Counted from the first letter of the stretch, positions 24,336 through 33,779 are shown. The stretch: DNA of 64,000 bases from Fulvitalea axinellae (GCF_036492835.1 NZ_AP025320.1:62001-126000), one strand, 5' to 3'. Made by a program: numbers and translations. The notes: generated by a model from the letters alone, not told the origin.

Positions 24336-27300
24336 TTACTTCTTGCCCACCAGTTTTTCCACATCAATAACAGAGCGGTTATAGGCAAAAAGCTCATCCA
24401 GATAAGCGGACTGAATCTCCAAAGCCAGATTAAGGTTCTGAAGGTGTTGCGTATAGGAAATATCTCCGCCCGCAAAGGCCTTCGCCGATTGATCCAGAAT
24501 CAAATCGGCTTGCGGAAGGGCCTCTTCCTGATAATAATCCACCGTGTTGCGCTGTTTTCCGTACTCTTGCGCCAGAGCCTTCAGTTCTCCTTCCATACTT
24601 TGGCGAGCGGTAGCCAAACTGTTCTCGGCCATGCGTTCCTTTACTTTGGCCGAACGCACTTTGGCGCTTCTTCCGCCCGGAAACAGGGGTATCGCCAAGC
24701 CCACTTGGTATGTGCCGAAACGGTCGCCGGAAGAATATGTGCCTCCGCCAGAGTTGGGCGTATCCTTAAAAGTCTGACTGCTGTAGCCAAACGTTATCTC
24801 GGGCATATAATCCTGACGCTTGGTTTTCACTTGCTGGGAACTGACCTCTTTTTCCTGTTCCAAATACTGAAGCAGTGGATTAGCGGCCAAGGCTCCTTCC
24901 CCTTCGGGAATATCCAAATCCTCGCGACGCATTTGGCTATCGGCCAAAAACAGTGGGTCTTCCGTTTGTAACAAAACCTGCAATTCCGTCAAGGCGATTT
25001 CCAAATCCGCTGTATTGCGGTCCAAGCGGTTGCGCAATTGGCGGGCCTGAACGGCCGAGGTTACGCTTTCCAGTTTTGTAGATTCGCCGGTTTTGTAACG
25101 CAAGTCGCTGGACTTGGCCAAAGAGGCGAACACGCTGTCTTGGCGCAACAGCAACCGGCGTTTGTCGCTAAGGTAAACGCCACGCAGATACGCGCGCTTC
25201 ACCTCCGCTATCAGTTCGTTGGCCGTCATCGCCGCCAAGCGCTCACTGGCTTCTATCCGCTTTTTGGCCAACTTCCGCCGGCTCCCGTAAACGGTCGGGA
25301 ATTCAAGGCGTTGGCTTACGCTGATCGCGTTGTCGTTAATATCCGGATTGTTGATATTTCCGTAATTGTATTCCACATCCGTTTTCGAAAGGTTAATTGC
25401 CCCTTTCAAGCCTTCCCTTTCCAGATCGGTACGGAGATTCGCCTCCTTCACCTTGCCGTTATTCTTCAAGGTTTCCTCTATCGCCTGATTCAGGTTAACC
25501 GTTCGGGGAGCGTTCTGCGCCATCGCCGGCGAGGAGAACAAAGCCAGGAAGGCAAGCATACCCGCGACGGCCACAGCCTTCGGCGTTTTCTTCTTCTCGG
25601 AACCTTCGGTGAAATAGATATAAAGCGCCGGCAATACGATAAGCGTAAGCAATGTGGCAGTAAACAAGCCGCCGATAACCACTGTAGCCAACGGACGCTG
25701 TACCTCGGCGCCGGCAGAACCTGAAATAGCCATCGGGAAGAAGCCCAGAGAGGCCACCATAGCCGTCATCAGTACCGGACGCAGACGAACTTGTGTTCCT
25801 TTCAATACGCGTTCGCAAATATCGTCGTAGCCTTCTTTGGCCAATCTGTTGAACTCGCCGATAAGTACGATACCGTTGAGCACCGCCACTCCAAACAAAG
25901 CGATAAAGCCGACACTGGCCGAGATACTAAATGGCAAATCTCTAATAATCAAGGCGAAGATTCCGCCGATTGCGGACATCGGAATCGCCGAGAAAATCAG
26001 AACGCTTTGTTTTATCGAACCAAAGGTGAAATAGAGCAACACAAAAATCATCAGCAAAGCGACGGGAACCACAACGGCCAAACGGTTGGTGGCTTCCTGA
26101 AGATTTTTGAACTGACCGCCATAGGTTACGTAATAGCCGGCAGGCATCTCCATTTTTGTTCCGATAATCTGTTTGATATCTCCCACGATGCTTTCCACAT
26201 CGCGCGAGCGGACATTAAAACCAATCGTGATTCGGCGCTTGGCTTGGTCTCTCTGGATCTGGATCGGGCCGGACTTATAAGTCACCGCCGCCAGTTCGCT
26301 TAGGGGAATCTGCTCTCCCGCCGGGCTTTTTACGAACAAGTGGCGCACGTCCGCAATATCGGCGCGGGCGGTTTCGTTTAGCCTAACCATCAGATCGAAA
26401 CGGCGTTCGCCTTCATACACTTTGCCCGCCGACTGTCCGGCAAAGGCCATAGCCACGGTCCAGTTCACGTCTTCAACGCTCATTCCGTAAGTGGCGATTT
26501 TATCCCGGTCAAGCTCTATGTTGATTTGCGGAAGTCCCGTGATTTCCTCTACGTAAAGGTCTTCCACGCCGTCCACCGACTTGATTTTGGATCCGACTTC
26601 TTTGGCCAACCGGGCCAGTTCGTCCAGATCTTCGCCGTAGATCTTGATCACAACGTCTTGCTTCGCTCCGGTCAGGAGTTCGTTAAAACGCATTTGGATA
26701 GGCTGTTGGAAGCTGAAAGTAGCGTTGGGAAGTACGGAAAGCGAGGCTTGCATTTTCTCGATCAGCTCTTCCCTTGTTTCGGCGCTGGTCCATTCGTCCT
26801 TGGGTTTCAGGATCACCATCATATCGCCGGCCTCAATCGGCATCGGATCGGTCGGGATTTCGCCGGAACCGATCTTGTTTACCACTTGGTCCACCTCCGG
26901 AAACTGCGAAAGGATAATCCGCTGGGCTTTGGTTGACGTTTCGATGGCCTGTTGCATGGAACTTCCCGTTGGGACACGCATTTCCACTGCAAAGTCGCCC
27001 TCATCAAGTTGCGGAATAAACTCGCCTCCCATATTATTAAAAGCGATTACTGACACGACAAAAAGGCCTACGGCGATACCGATAACCGTCTTTTTCCTTA
27101 CTATAGCCTTCTCTATTACCAGACGATAAATTCTCTGGAAAAAATCCATCATCCTGTCCGAGAAATTCGGTTTGTGCTCGGCCTTACGGCTCAGCGCCAA
27201 GGCCGACATCATCGGTACGTAAGTGAGTGACAGGATAAAAGCACCCAAAATAGCGAAGGAAACCGTCTGCGCCATCGGTTTGAACATCTTGCCTTCCACA

Positions 27301-28715
27301 CCCACAAGCGCCCAAAGCGGCAAGTAAACGATCAGGATAATAATCTCGCCGAAGGCCGCCGAGCTACGAATTTTCTTGGTTGCGGAGAATACCTCGCCGT
27401 CCATCTGCTCACGGTTCAGGATAGCCACGCCTTTGTGGCGCTTTCCGCTGGTACTTATTCCGTGCATCACCGATTCCACGATAATCACGGCGCCGTCCAC
27501 CACCAAACCGAAGTCGATGGCCCCGAGGCTCATCAAGTTGGCCGATACGCCAAACAGGTTCATCATCGCGAAAGCGAAAAGCAGAGCGAGCGGAATAACC
27601 GAAGCCACGACAAGTCCCGCCCGGTAATTCCCCAAAAAGAAGATCAATACGAAAATCACGATCAAAGCGCCCTCGGCCAAGTTCTTGGAAACGGTTCCGA
27701 TCGCGTTGTCCACTAACTTTTTACGGTCGAGGAAAGGGCGGATACCCACGCCTTCGGGAAGACTTTCCTTAATCTGCTCGATCTTTTCCTTCACTCCGGA
27801 AATCACTTCCGAAGAATTCGCTCCCTTGAGCATCATCACGATACCCGTCACCACTTCTCCCTCACCGTTGCGGGTGGCGGCGCCGTAGCGGATAGCGTTG
27901 CCATAACGGGCCTCGGCCACATCGCGGATCATCACCGGAAGGCCGTCGCCGTCCATTTTCACCACGATTTTCTCAAGGTCTTCAAGACTGTTGACCAAAC
28001 CTTCGCCACGGATAAAATAGGCCTTCGGATTTTTGTCGATATAAGCGCCGCCCGTATTCTGGTTGTTGCGCTCCAAGACTTCGAAAATATCGCCGAAGCC
28101 AATGCCAAGCCCGGCCATCTTGTCCGGATCGACGGCGATTTCATATTGTTTCACATAACCACCGAAACCGCTGACTTCCGCCACTCCGGGCGTACCCAAC
28201 AGCTGGCGTTTCACTATCCAGTCCTGAATCGTACGCAGTTCGGCCACATCGTATTTGTCCTCGTAACCCGGCTCCGGGTAGAGGGTGTATTGGTAAATTT
28301 CCCCAAGGCCGGTAGTGATCGGCGCCATCTCCGGTTTTCCGATAGACTCGGGAATCTCGCCCTGAACCAGCGAAAGGCGCTCCTGCACCTGTTGCCGGGC
28401 CCAGTACAGGTCGACTTCTTCCTCAAAAACGATCGTCACGATGGACAGACCGAAACGGGAGAAAGACCGCATATCAGAAATATTGGGGATTGACACCATG
28501 GACTGTTCCACCGGAAAAGTCACCAGACGCTCGATCTCCTGCGCTGCCAAAGTGGGCGACACGGTAATGACCATCACCTGGTTGTCGGTAATGTCCGGCA
28601 CGGCGTCGATCGGTAGCTTGATGGCCGAATACAAGCCCCAGCCCACTAGCGCCAAGGTCAGTATCCCGATCACCAGCTTGTTCTTGATCGAAAACTCAAT
28701 GATTTTATCTAGCAT
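24336..28715 (-). CDS. CusA/CzcA-type RND metal pump fused to a TolC-like outer-membrane factor
   Basis: 1459 residues from the ATG at 28715 (MLDKIIEFSIKNKLVIGILT). Residues 1 to about 1040 form a complete heavy-metal RND pump: first helix, two large periplasmic loops, and the GAIDFGLVVDGAVIIVE segment with the proton-relay Asp residues. From about 1045 a second signal-peptide-like stretch appears (KAVAVAGMLAFLALFSSPAMA, with a cleavage-like AMA before Gln1067), followed by about 393 residues with the heptad-rich pattern of CusC/TolC proteins. Such pump-OMF fusions of about 1450 residues are known in Bacteroidota. Signal peptidase cleavage after AMA could release a separate outer-membrane channel; this is inference. 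The adaptor gene follows. Confidence 0.92.
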   Translation of the reverse strand: MLDKIIEFSIKNKLVIGILTLALVGWGLYSAIKLPIDAVPDITDNQVMVITVSPTLAAQEIERLVTFPVEQSMVSIPNISDMRSFSRFGLSIVTIVFEEEVDLYWARQQVQERLSLVQGEIPESIGKPEMAPITTGLGEIYQYTLYPEPGYEDKYDVAELRTIQDWIVKRQLLGTPGVAEVSGFGGYVKQYEIAVDPDKMAGLGIGFGDIFEVLERNNQNTGGAYIDKNPKAYFIRGEGLVNSLEDLEKIVVKMDGDGLPVMIRDVAEARYGNAIRYGAATRNGEGEVVTGIVMMLKGANSSEVISGVKEKIEQIKESLPEGVGIRPFLDRKKLVDNAIGTVSKNLAEGALIVIFVLIFFLGNYRAGLVVASVIPLALLFAFAMMNLFGVSANLMSLGAIDFGLVVDGAVIIVESVMHGISTSGKRHKGVAILNREQMDGEVFSATKKIRSSAAFGEIIILIVYLPLWALVGVEGKMFKPMAQTVSFAILGAFILSLTYVPMMSALALSRKAEHKPNFSDRMMDFFQRIYRLVIEKAIVRKKTVIGIAVGLFVVSVIAFNNMGGEFIPQLDEGDFAVEMRVPTGSSMQQAIETSTKAQRIILSQFPEVDQVVNKIGSGEIPTDPMPIEAGDMMVILKPKDEWTSAETREELIEKMQASLSVLPNATFSFQQPIQMRFNELLTGAKQDVVIKIYGEDLDELARLAKEVGSKIKSVDGVEDLYVEEITGLPQINIELDRDKIATYGMSVEDVNWTVAMAFAGQSAGKVYEGERRFDLMVRLNETARADIADVRHLFVKSPAGEQIPLSELAAVTYKSGPIQIQRDQAKRRITIGFNVRSRDVESIVGDIKQIIGTKMEMPAGYYVTYGGQFKNLQEATNRLAVVVPVALLMIFVLLYFTFGSIKQSVLIFSAIPMSAIGGIFALIIRDLPFSISASVGFIALFGVAVLNGIVLIGEFNRLAKEGYDDICERVLKGTQVRLRPVLMTAMVASLGFFPMAISGSAGAEVQRPLATVVIGGLFTATLLTLIVLPALYIYFTEGSEKKKTPKAVAVAGMLAFLALFSSPAMAQNAPRTVNLNQAIEETLKNNGKVKEANLRTDLEREGLKGAINLSKTDVEYNYGNINNPDINDNAISVSQRLEFPTVYGSRRKLAKKRIEASERLAAMTANELIAEVKRAYLRGVYLSDKRRLLLRQDSVFASLAKSSDLRYKTGESTKLESVTSAVQARQLRNRLDRNTADLEIALTELQVLLQTEDPLFLADSQMRREDLDIPEGEGALAANPLLQYLEQEKEVSSQQVKTKRQDYMPEITFGYSSQTFKDTPNSGGGTYSSGDRFGTYQVGLAIPLFPGGRSAKVRSAKVKERMAENSLATARQSMEGELKALAQEYGKQRNTVDYYQEEALPQADLILDQSAKAFAGGDISYTQHLQNLNLALEIQSAYLDELFAYNRSVIDVEKLVGKK

Positions 28716-29061
28716 GTCGAATTTGCTTTTGAATGGAATCCCGCTACCGGAATACAGGTATAGCAGGCCCAAGGCAAAATCGCCGTTGGCAAAATTGCGG
28801 GCTTGGTTTACGCCAATGTCTGAGTGGCGTATTTTCCTGTATTCCGAAAGCTATTTGATACAAGGCACAGGCGTGCCTTCGGCGTTTCGCCCCAATGGCG
28901 AATCCGTTGGATTAAGAATAAAAAGACGGCTGATTTTCTGTCGGACAGAAATCAAAGACTACACAAAATCGCTGTAAACAACTCACTTACAGGTCATTAC
29001 AAACCAACAATAAGCTTTGTAAAGGAATTTCGGGATTGATTTTTCCGACAGGAATAAGCTA
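28716..29061. other. Leader between small secreted protein and pump genes
   Basis: 346 nt without a supported gene on either strand. An internal promoter or regulatory leader for the pump is possible. No hairpin with a T-run was seen. Confidence 0.35.
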
Positions 29062-29490
29062 TTATGAAAAAACAGACGGAGGACCCCTTAGCGAGAAAAA
29101 ATGCGAAACATAACCGGGCTTAAACAGTACCGGATCCCTGAATCGTTGCTTTTTTCGGTTTGCGTAACCGATAAAGCCATTGTCAGCAAAAATCTCCAAC
29201 CCAAACAAAGGCGTTGAGGCCCCCGCTTCCACCGACGCCAACTCACCGGCCTCTACCACATACTCCAAAGAGTTTTGGCCACGGGCGTGTTGCATCGAGC
29301 TGAAAAGATCACCGACTTGCGACAAGGGACTTTCCGGCACATTCTGCGTCATCCCGTTCTCCAAACCGTCAACGTGCTCGAACACGTCGCAGTGCGGAAA
29401 CAGATCGTGTCCGGTCATTACCGACAACGACACGATGAATAAGATGTACCTAAGCTTGTCCAAATCCTTGTAGCTATAATTTCCGGCCAA
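29062..29490 (-). CDS. Small secreted protein heading the metal-efflux unit
   Basis: Up to 142 residues. The start is uncertain: a TTG at 29490, or a TTG at 29463 giving a normal signal peptide (DKLRYILFIVSLSVMTGHD). The mature part contains LFPHCDVFEHVDG with Cys/His residues that could bind a metal, and it ends with YVSHFFSLRGPPSVFS. Bacteroidota heavy-metal RND operons often begin with a short secreted protein ending in a similar SLRAPP-like tail, which is why this frame was kept over the overlapping plus-strand ones. Function unknown; metal sensing or delivery is plausible. Confidence 0.6.
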   Translation of the reverse strand: MAGNYSYKDLDKLRYILFIVSLSVMTGHDLFPHCDVFEHVDGLENGMTQNVPESPLSQVGDLFSSMQHARGQNSLEYVVEAGELASVEAGASTPLFGLEIFADNGFIGYANRKKQRFRDPVLFKPGYVSHFFSLRGPPSVFS

Positions 29491-29728
29491 GGTAATGATA
29501 AATGAACGGCCTTAGAAATGTTTTCGGACTAAATAACGAAGCGTGGTGGCCGTGTGTTGCCCTTTTTTAGCGATTGATTTGAATTGTCTAAACTAATGTG
29601 GTGTTTGTCAAAATGACATTCAAGAGCCTTTATGAAAAAATGGGGGCCGAGCCCTTGGGGAGTAATCAAAACCTGGTCCTTAACACCCAATTTCCTTTTG
29701 TTTATATTGCAAAAAACAACTACGAGAA

Positions 29729-30421
29729 ATGACAAGAAAGATATACATATCGCTCACTTTTTTTCCTCTCTGTCTTTTCCTTTTTGCCACCGAAGCATTT
29801 TCCAGCCCTAAGGGATGGATATCCATGAAGATATCAGAACTGGGAAAGAGTGATACTCTCCACATTTATAATAGCCCAAACACTAGCGATAAATTCATCA
29901 GTATTTTTACTACTGAAAAGGTTCGGTTTGTTCATCATAAATCAGGCAAAGAAGATCTTTTGGCAAATATCTCGACCCATCTCAACAGCTTCCGCCCACA
30001 GTTTTTTTATCCCGAGTACAGTATCCTTAACCCGGTTTGTATTGAGATTCTTCCCCTGTTTTATAAAATCAAGATCAACAAGTCGGAGTTCAAATACCTA
30101 CTGCGAAATAAAAGACACCGCTTTGAGTCTTTCTCCTATTTACTAGTCCAGAACGACATCCTACTCGGGACAAAACTAACTGTGCATCAACAGCCCGATC
30201 TTTTATCAAAGCGAGTGGACCTTAAAGATCAGAATCTACTTTCTTTTATTCGTTTTAATCGAAAAGACTCTGAATGGATATATGTTGAGGCCATAAAGGA
30301 CACATGGTTTGAAGAACCCGAGGACACGGCCTCTGAAGAGGAAAAATCTAAATCGCCCAAAGGGTGGATACGTTGGCGAAAAGGAAACGATATTCTGATT
30401 CATTTCAGACTTCTTCCCTAA
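29729..30421 (+). CDS. Secreted hypothetical protein, 230 aa
   Basis: The signal peptide is obvious (MTRKIYISLTFFPLCLFLFA, then TEAFS). The mature protein has an SH3-like beginning (SPKGWISMKISELGKSDTLH, IYNSPNTSDKFISIF) and repeats the SPKGWI element near the end (SPKGWIRWRKGNDILIHFRL), separated by an acidic linker EEPEDTASEEEKSK. The family is not recognised. A periplasmic or surface-exposed SH3-type module is possible. It is AT-richer by eye than its neighbours and is transcribed away from the efflux unit. Confidence 0.7.
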   Translation: MTRKIYISLTFFPLCLFLFATEAFSSPKGWISMKISELGKSDTLHIYNSPNTSDKFISIFTTEKVRFVHHKSGKEDLLANISTHLNSFRPQFFYPEYSILNPVCIEILPLFYKIKINKSEFKYLLRNKRHRFESFSYLLVQNDILLGTKLTVHQQPDLLSKRVDLKDQNLLSFIRFNRKDSEWIYVEAIKDTWFEEPEDTASEEEKSKSPKGWIRWRKGNDILIHFRLLP

Positions 30422-30526
30422 AGATCCGCTCCACCCTATTACAAAAAAAACCACTCCTATTTTTTATATGATTAAACCTTCAAGAGTCATCTGCGTCAAA
30501 CGGTAAATTTAAAGACTCGCTGTTTT

Positions 30527-31570
30527 ATGACGCACATTTTAAAGATTTTCACCGCCACACTCTTTTTGACTTTTGGCCTTTTATCTTGCTCGTCCTCTTC
30601 CGATGATACTCCGACCCCGGAAAATAACCTTCCGGAATTCACGGACTCCCCAATCGATTTGGGTAACATAAAGGCGGATTTCGCCAAAGACATCTTTTAC
30701 GACAATAAATCCCGCACCAGCTTCGATATCTTTTTGCCGGAATCGGATACGCCTACTCCATTGGTGATTTACATTCACGGCGGAGGCTTTACCAGCGGCA
30801 ACAAAGAGTATGCGTATTCAATTCAGAAAAACGGAAAATGGGATTTCCCTTCCGATATCCGCAGTTTTCTCGATAACGGAATAGCCTTCGCAAGCATCAG
30901 GTATACGCTATTGGATGAGAATGATAAAGAGGGCGTAATCAAACCGCTCTCCGACGTAAAGCGAGCCCTGCAATATATCCGCCACCGGGCCGACGATTTC
31001 AATATTGACAAAACAAAAATAGCCTTGGGAGGCAACTCCGCCGGCGCCGGAACCTCGCTTTGGATAGCGACAAGCGACGATATGTCCGATCCCGAAAACG
31101 ACGACCCAGTATTGCGGGAATCAACCAGAGTCTTGGGCATCGCCATCCGGCAAACCCAATCCACTTACGATTTGGAGCGCTGGCCCGATGACGTTTTCGG
31201 AGATTACGGCCTTACGTTCGAAGAGATGGCAAGTACCAGCACTGGCAAACTGGCGCAGTTTTACGGCATCTCGAATACCTCGGAATACAACACGGACGAA
31301 ATAACCGAATACCGGAAACAAGTGGATATGCTGGACCATATAAGCCCTGACGATCCGGAAATATGGGTAGAAAATATCTTTACCGAAGTAGTCGCACCAG
31401 CTTCGACAGATATCCTAAACCACCACGCTTACCACGCCAAAGCGATAAAGGAACATGCCGAAAGCGCCGGTGTGGCGGTAGTGGCGTATTACGGAAAAGA
31501 TCCGTTACTCTACGCCGACCCCTCCGGCGAAACCTGGACTGAGTTTTTCCTCCGTAAGCTTGGGAAATAG
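30527..31570 (+). CDS. Lipoprotein alpha/beta-hydrolase (HSL/BD-FAE-like esterase)
   Basis: 347 residues with a lipoprotein signal (FGLLSC, Cys21) and a short Ser/Asp-rich linker. The oxyanion-hole motif HGGGF (84-88) and nucleophile elbow GGNSAG (Ser171) define a carboxylesterase of the hormone-sensitive-lipase or BD-FAE kind. The catalytic His is probably in NHHAYHAKA near residue 300; the Asp could not be fixed. It probably removes acetyl or feruloyl groups from glycans or other esters at the cell surface. It is a single-gene unit with its own terminator. Confidence 0.87.
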   Translation: MTHILKIFTATLFLTFGLLSCSSSSDDTPTPENNLPEFTDSPIDLGNIKADFAKDIFYDNKSRTSFDIFLPESDTPTPLVIYIHGGGFTSGNKEYAYSIQKNGKWDFPSDIRSFLDNGIAFASIRYTLLDENDKEGVIKPLSDVKRALQYIRHRADDFNIDKTKIALGGNSAGAGTSLWIATSDDMSDPENDDPVLRESTRVLGIAIRQTQSTYDLERWPDDVFGDYGLTFEEMASTSTGKLAQFYGISNTSEYNTDEITEYRKQVDMLDHISPDDPEIWVENIFTEVVAPASTDILNHHAYHAKAIKEHAESAGVAVVAYYGKDPLLYADPSGETWTEFFLRKLGK

Positions 31571-31605
31571 TCAACCAGCTTCACACAAGTACACAATCCA
31601 TACAG

Positions 31606-31636
31606 AAAAAGGCGGGGCTTTGCTTCGGCTTTTTTT
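31606..31636 (+). terminator. Terminator of the esterase gene
   Basis: AAAAAG.C-GGGGC / GCTTC-G.CTTTTT, a 12-pair stem with G-U pairs and one mismatch around a TTT loop, ending in seven T, 36 nt after the stop codon. Confidence 0.75.
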
Positions 31637-31690
31637 CGTATCCAACGTTTTCTAAACTAAAACCATACTCCAAAAGACAGCGGAAAAGCC

Positions 31691-31720
31691 CAAATCGGAA
31701 AAATATTTCGTTCCGATTTG
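31691..31720. promoter_or_regulatory. Perfect inverted repeat upstream of arsR
   Basis: CAAATCGGAA (31691-31700) and TTCCGATTTG (31711-31720) form a perfect 10-bp palindrome with a 10-nt centre, 54 nt before the arsR ATG. No T-run follows. It may be a second regulator site or part of the promoter. Confidence 0.45.
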
Positions 31721-31737
31721 AGTTATATAGAAAATCA

Positions 31738-31753
31738 ATCGTAATATTGCGAT
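31738..31753. promoter_or_regulatory. Probable ArsR operator
   Basis: ATCGTAATATTGCGAT is a 16-bp near-perfect palindrome (one mismatched symmetric pair) 21 nt upstream of the arsR ATG. The dyad, with an AT-rich centre, is of the kind ArsR-type repressors bind when no metal is present. Its position argues against the longer frame that would start at 31747. Confidence 0.6.
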
Positions 31754-31773
31754 ACGATAAAAGGAGAAAGCAG

Positions 31774-32112
31774 ATGGGCATTACAAAAAAAGAAGCATTC
31801 AGCGAGGAACAGAACCGCATGGCGGATTTTGCAAAAGCCTTGGCCCATCCGGCCCGGATAGCGATCCTCCAATATATGATCCGCCAAAAGGAATGTATCT
31901 GCGGCCAACTGGTCGATGAGCTGGACATTTCGCAATCCACCATTTCCCAACATTTGCGCGAGCTGAAGCGAGTGGGCCTTATCAAAGGCGAAATCAACCC
32001 GCCGAAGGTCAAATACTGCGTAAACCCCGAAGTGTGGAAACAAGCCCAAGACAGTATCGGCGGTTTGTTCGGCATGTTCTCGCCCAAAAGCGACTGCGAC
32101 TGCGACTGCTAA
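31774..32112 (+). CDS. arsR: ArsR-family metalloregulatory repressor
   Basis: 112 residues from the ATG at 31774, which follows a good ribosome-binding site (AAAGGAGAAAG) and leaves the operator palindrome outside the gene. The winged helix-turn-helix is typical: [17 protein letters not shown], then the metal-box helix [12 protein letters not shown] with two Cys (compare ELCVCDL in classical ArsR), then [20 protein letters not shown]-terminal DCDCDC tail adds three more thiols, which could widen the metal-binding site. It should release DNA when arsenite or antimonite binds, switching on arsM and probably arsC downstream. Confidence 0.93.
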   Translation: MGITKKEAFSEEQNRMADFAKALAHPARIAILQYMIRQKECICGQLVDELDISQSTISQHLRELKRVGLIKGEINPPKVKYCVNPEVWKQAQDSIGGLFGMFSPKSDCDCDC

Positions 32113-32331
32113 ACGGAGCAACGTAAACAATAAAAAGACTGCCGGAGGTGATTTAAAAACCCATTGTTTCAACTCTCCGATTCACAAACAGATTTTCCGG
32201 GTGTGTTTGGTACTATATGAGAGATGAATCAGGGCTTACATAATCGTTACATTACGTTATACCTAAGTCATTCTTTAAAAGCGACTAAGAGTCCTTAAAG
32301 ATTGTTTTTCTTGCTGATTACGAATAACACC

Positions 32332-32379
32332 TAAGTATTAGGCCCTAAAGAAAATCATCGAGACAACGCCTAATACTTA
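32332..32379. repeat. Inverted TAAGTATTAGGC repeat before arsM
   Basis: TAAGTATTAGGC (32332-32343) and GCCTAATACTTA (32368-32379) are a perfect 12-bp inverted repeat with a 24-nt loop, in the 315-nt arsR-arsM gap (32113-32427). The core belongs to the same GTATTARG family as 24109-24147 and 33780-33812. The rest of the gap shows nothing else clear. Confidence 0.65.
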
Positions 32380-32427
32380 AAGCCTGAGACCTAATACATA
32401 GAAAAAACCTTAAGCCGAGATTCCTCT

Positions 32428-33267
32428 ATGAAACAGTCATCCGAAGAAATCAAGAAAACCGTCCGCGAGAAATACGCGGCCATCGCCAACCAGAGCAAGG
32501 AGGAAAACGAACAGTCCTGCTGCGGAGTGGGCGGATCATGCGCCACGGTAGACTACGCCGTATTCGCCGAAGACTACTCCAAACTAAAAGGCTACGAGTC
32601 AGACGCCGACCTTGGCCTTGGTTGCGGTATTCCCACCGAGTTCGCGGGAATCAAGGAAGGCTCAACCGTACTCGATTTGGGCTCCGGCGCCGGCAACGAT
32701 TGCTTTGTGGCTCGGGAAATCGTGGGAGAAAAAGGAAAGGTAATCGGTCTGGACATGACCGAGGCGATGATCGACAAAGCCCGTGACAATGCCGACAAAC
32801 TGGGATTCAACAACGTGGAATTCCGCAAAGGCGAAATAGAGAAAATGCCGATCGGCGGTAATCGCGTGGACACGATTATCAGTAACTGCGTGCTGAACCT
32901 AGTGCCCGACAAGCCGAAAGCCTTCGAGGAGATGTTTAGGGTGACCAAGCCGGGCGGAAATTTCTGCGTCTCGGACGTGGTACTGAAAGGCGAAATGCCG
33001 GAACAGCTCCGCCAAGACGCCGAAATGTACGTGGGCTGTGTCTCCGGCGCCATCAATATCGACCTTTATCTCAGCCATATCGCCGACGCCGGCTTCCGCA
33101 ATATCGAAGTGAAGAAACTGCGCGAAATCGACTTGCCCCAAGAGCTTCTCGCCAAATTTATGGACGAGAACAAAGCCAAAGAATTTATCGAATCCGAAAA
33201 CGGCATCTACAGCGTAACGGTCTACGCCGAAAAACCCGCTTGCGTACCCGGATCCGGTTGTTGCTGA
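32428..33267 (+). CDS. arsM: Arsenite S-adenosylmethionine methyltransferase
   Basis: 279 residues. The Rossmann methyltransferase motif I is LDLGSGAGND (82-91) with the acidic GLDM loop at 107-110. The three arsenite-binding Cys of ArsM enzymes align as Cys66 (GLGCGIP), Cys154 (ISNCVLNL) and Cys204 (YVGCVSGA). Extra Cys occur near the N-terminus (SCCGVGGSC) and at the very end (CVPGSGCC), the latter common in ArsM. It methylates As(III) stepwise to mono-, di- and trimethylated forms, the volatile end product leaving the cell. It lies behind arsR after a 315-nt gap and before arsC. Confidence 0.95.
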   Translation: MKQSSEEIKKTVREKYAAIANQSKEENEQSCCGVGGSCATVDYAVFAEDYSKLKGYESDADLGLGCGIPTEFAGIKEGSTVLDLGSGAGNDCFVAREIVGEKGKVIGLDMTEAMIDKARDNADKLGFNNVEFRKGEIEKMPIGGNRVDTIISNCVLNLVPDKPKAFEEMFRVTKPGGNFCVSDVVLKGEMPEQLRQDAEMYVGCVSGAINIDLYLSHIADAGFRNIEVKKLREIDLPQELLAKFMDENKAKEFIESENGIYSVTVYAEKPACVPGSGCC

Positions 33268-33278
33268 TTCTGAATGTC

Positions 33279-33314
33279 AAAACCGCCTTTTGCTGTAATC
33301 CGAGGCGGTTTTTT
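33279..33314 (+). terminator. Terminator after arsM
   Basis: AAAACCGCCT/AGGCGGTTTT, a perfect 10-bp stem with T6 immediately behind, 11 nt after the arsM stop. arsC, 83 nt past arsM, therefore needs read-through or its own promoter. Confidence 0.85.
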
Positions 33315-33349
33315 ATTTATAAAAACTGAAAGGAAGACAATCCAAGACT

Positions 33350-33763
33350 ATGAAAAATATCCTCGTATTATGTACCGGCAACTCGTGCCGTAGCCAGTTG
33401 GCGCACGGTTTTCTCGCTAAACTCACCGAAGGAAAAGCCAAGGTATACAGCGCCGGCGTAGAAACGCATGGCGTAAACCCCAAAGCCATCGAGGTAATGA
33501 AGCGCATAGGCATCGATATTTCGAACCACACATCCAACCTCGTGGACGAATACACCGACGTGGATTTCGATTACGTGATCACCGTCTGCGATAACGCCAA
33601 GGAGCGTTGCCCTTACTTCCCTACCCAAGCGGAGAAAACACACTACAACTTCCCGGACCCGGCCAAAGCCACTGGAACCGAAGAGGAAATTATGGCCGAA
33701 TTCGAGCGTGTCCGCAATATGATCCAAGACTTCTGCGAGAAGTTTGTGGCCGAGAGGTTCTAA
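33350..33763 (+). CDS. arsC: Thioredoxin-coupled arsenate reductase (LMW-phosphatase fold)
   Basis: 137 residues. The P-loop C-x5-R is CTGNSCR with Cys8 and Arg14, and the redox pair that completes the thioredoxin-type cascade is Cys80 and Cys87 (VCDNAKERCP), spaced seven apart as in S. aureus pI258 ArsC. The DP loop is FPDPAKATG. It reduces As(V) to As(III) in the cytoplasm. The product can be taken by ArsM; no arsenite permease (Acr3 or ArsB) is seen in the window. Confidence 0.95.
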   Translation: MKNILVLCTGNSCRSQLAHGFLAKLTEGKAKVYSAGVETHGVNPKAIEVMKRIGIDISNHTSNLVDEYTDVDFDYVITVCDNAKERCPYFPTQAEKTHYNFPDPAKATGTEEEIMAEFERVRNMIQDFCEKFVAERF

Positions 33764-33779
33764 TGATTTGTTTGATTGG

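Noticed and set aside
29529-29735. 68-codon minus-strand frame between the efflux unit and the 29729 gene
   Set aside because: Hydrophobic start but no family, poor context and overlap with the likely promoter of the 29729 gene.
31747-31773. Longer ArsR from 31747
   Set aside because: It would place the operator palindrome inside the coding region; the ATG at 31774 has a good AGGAG site.
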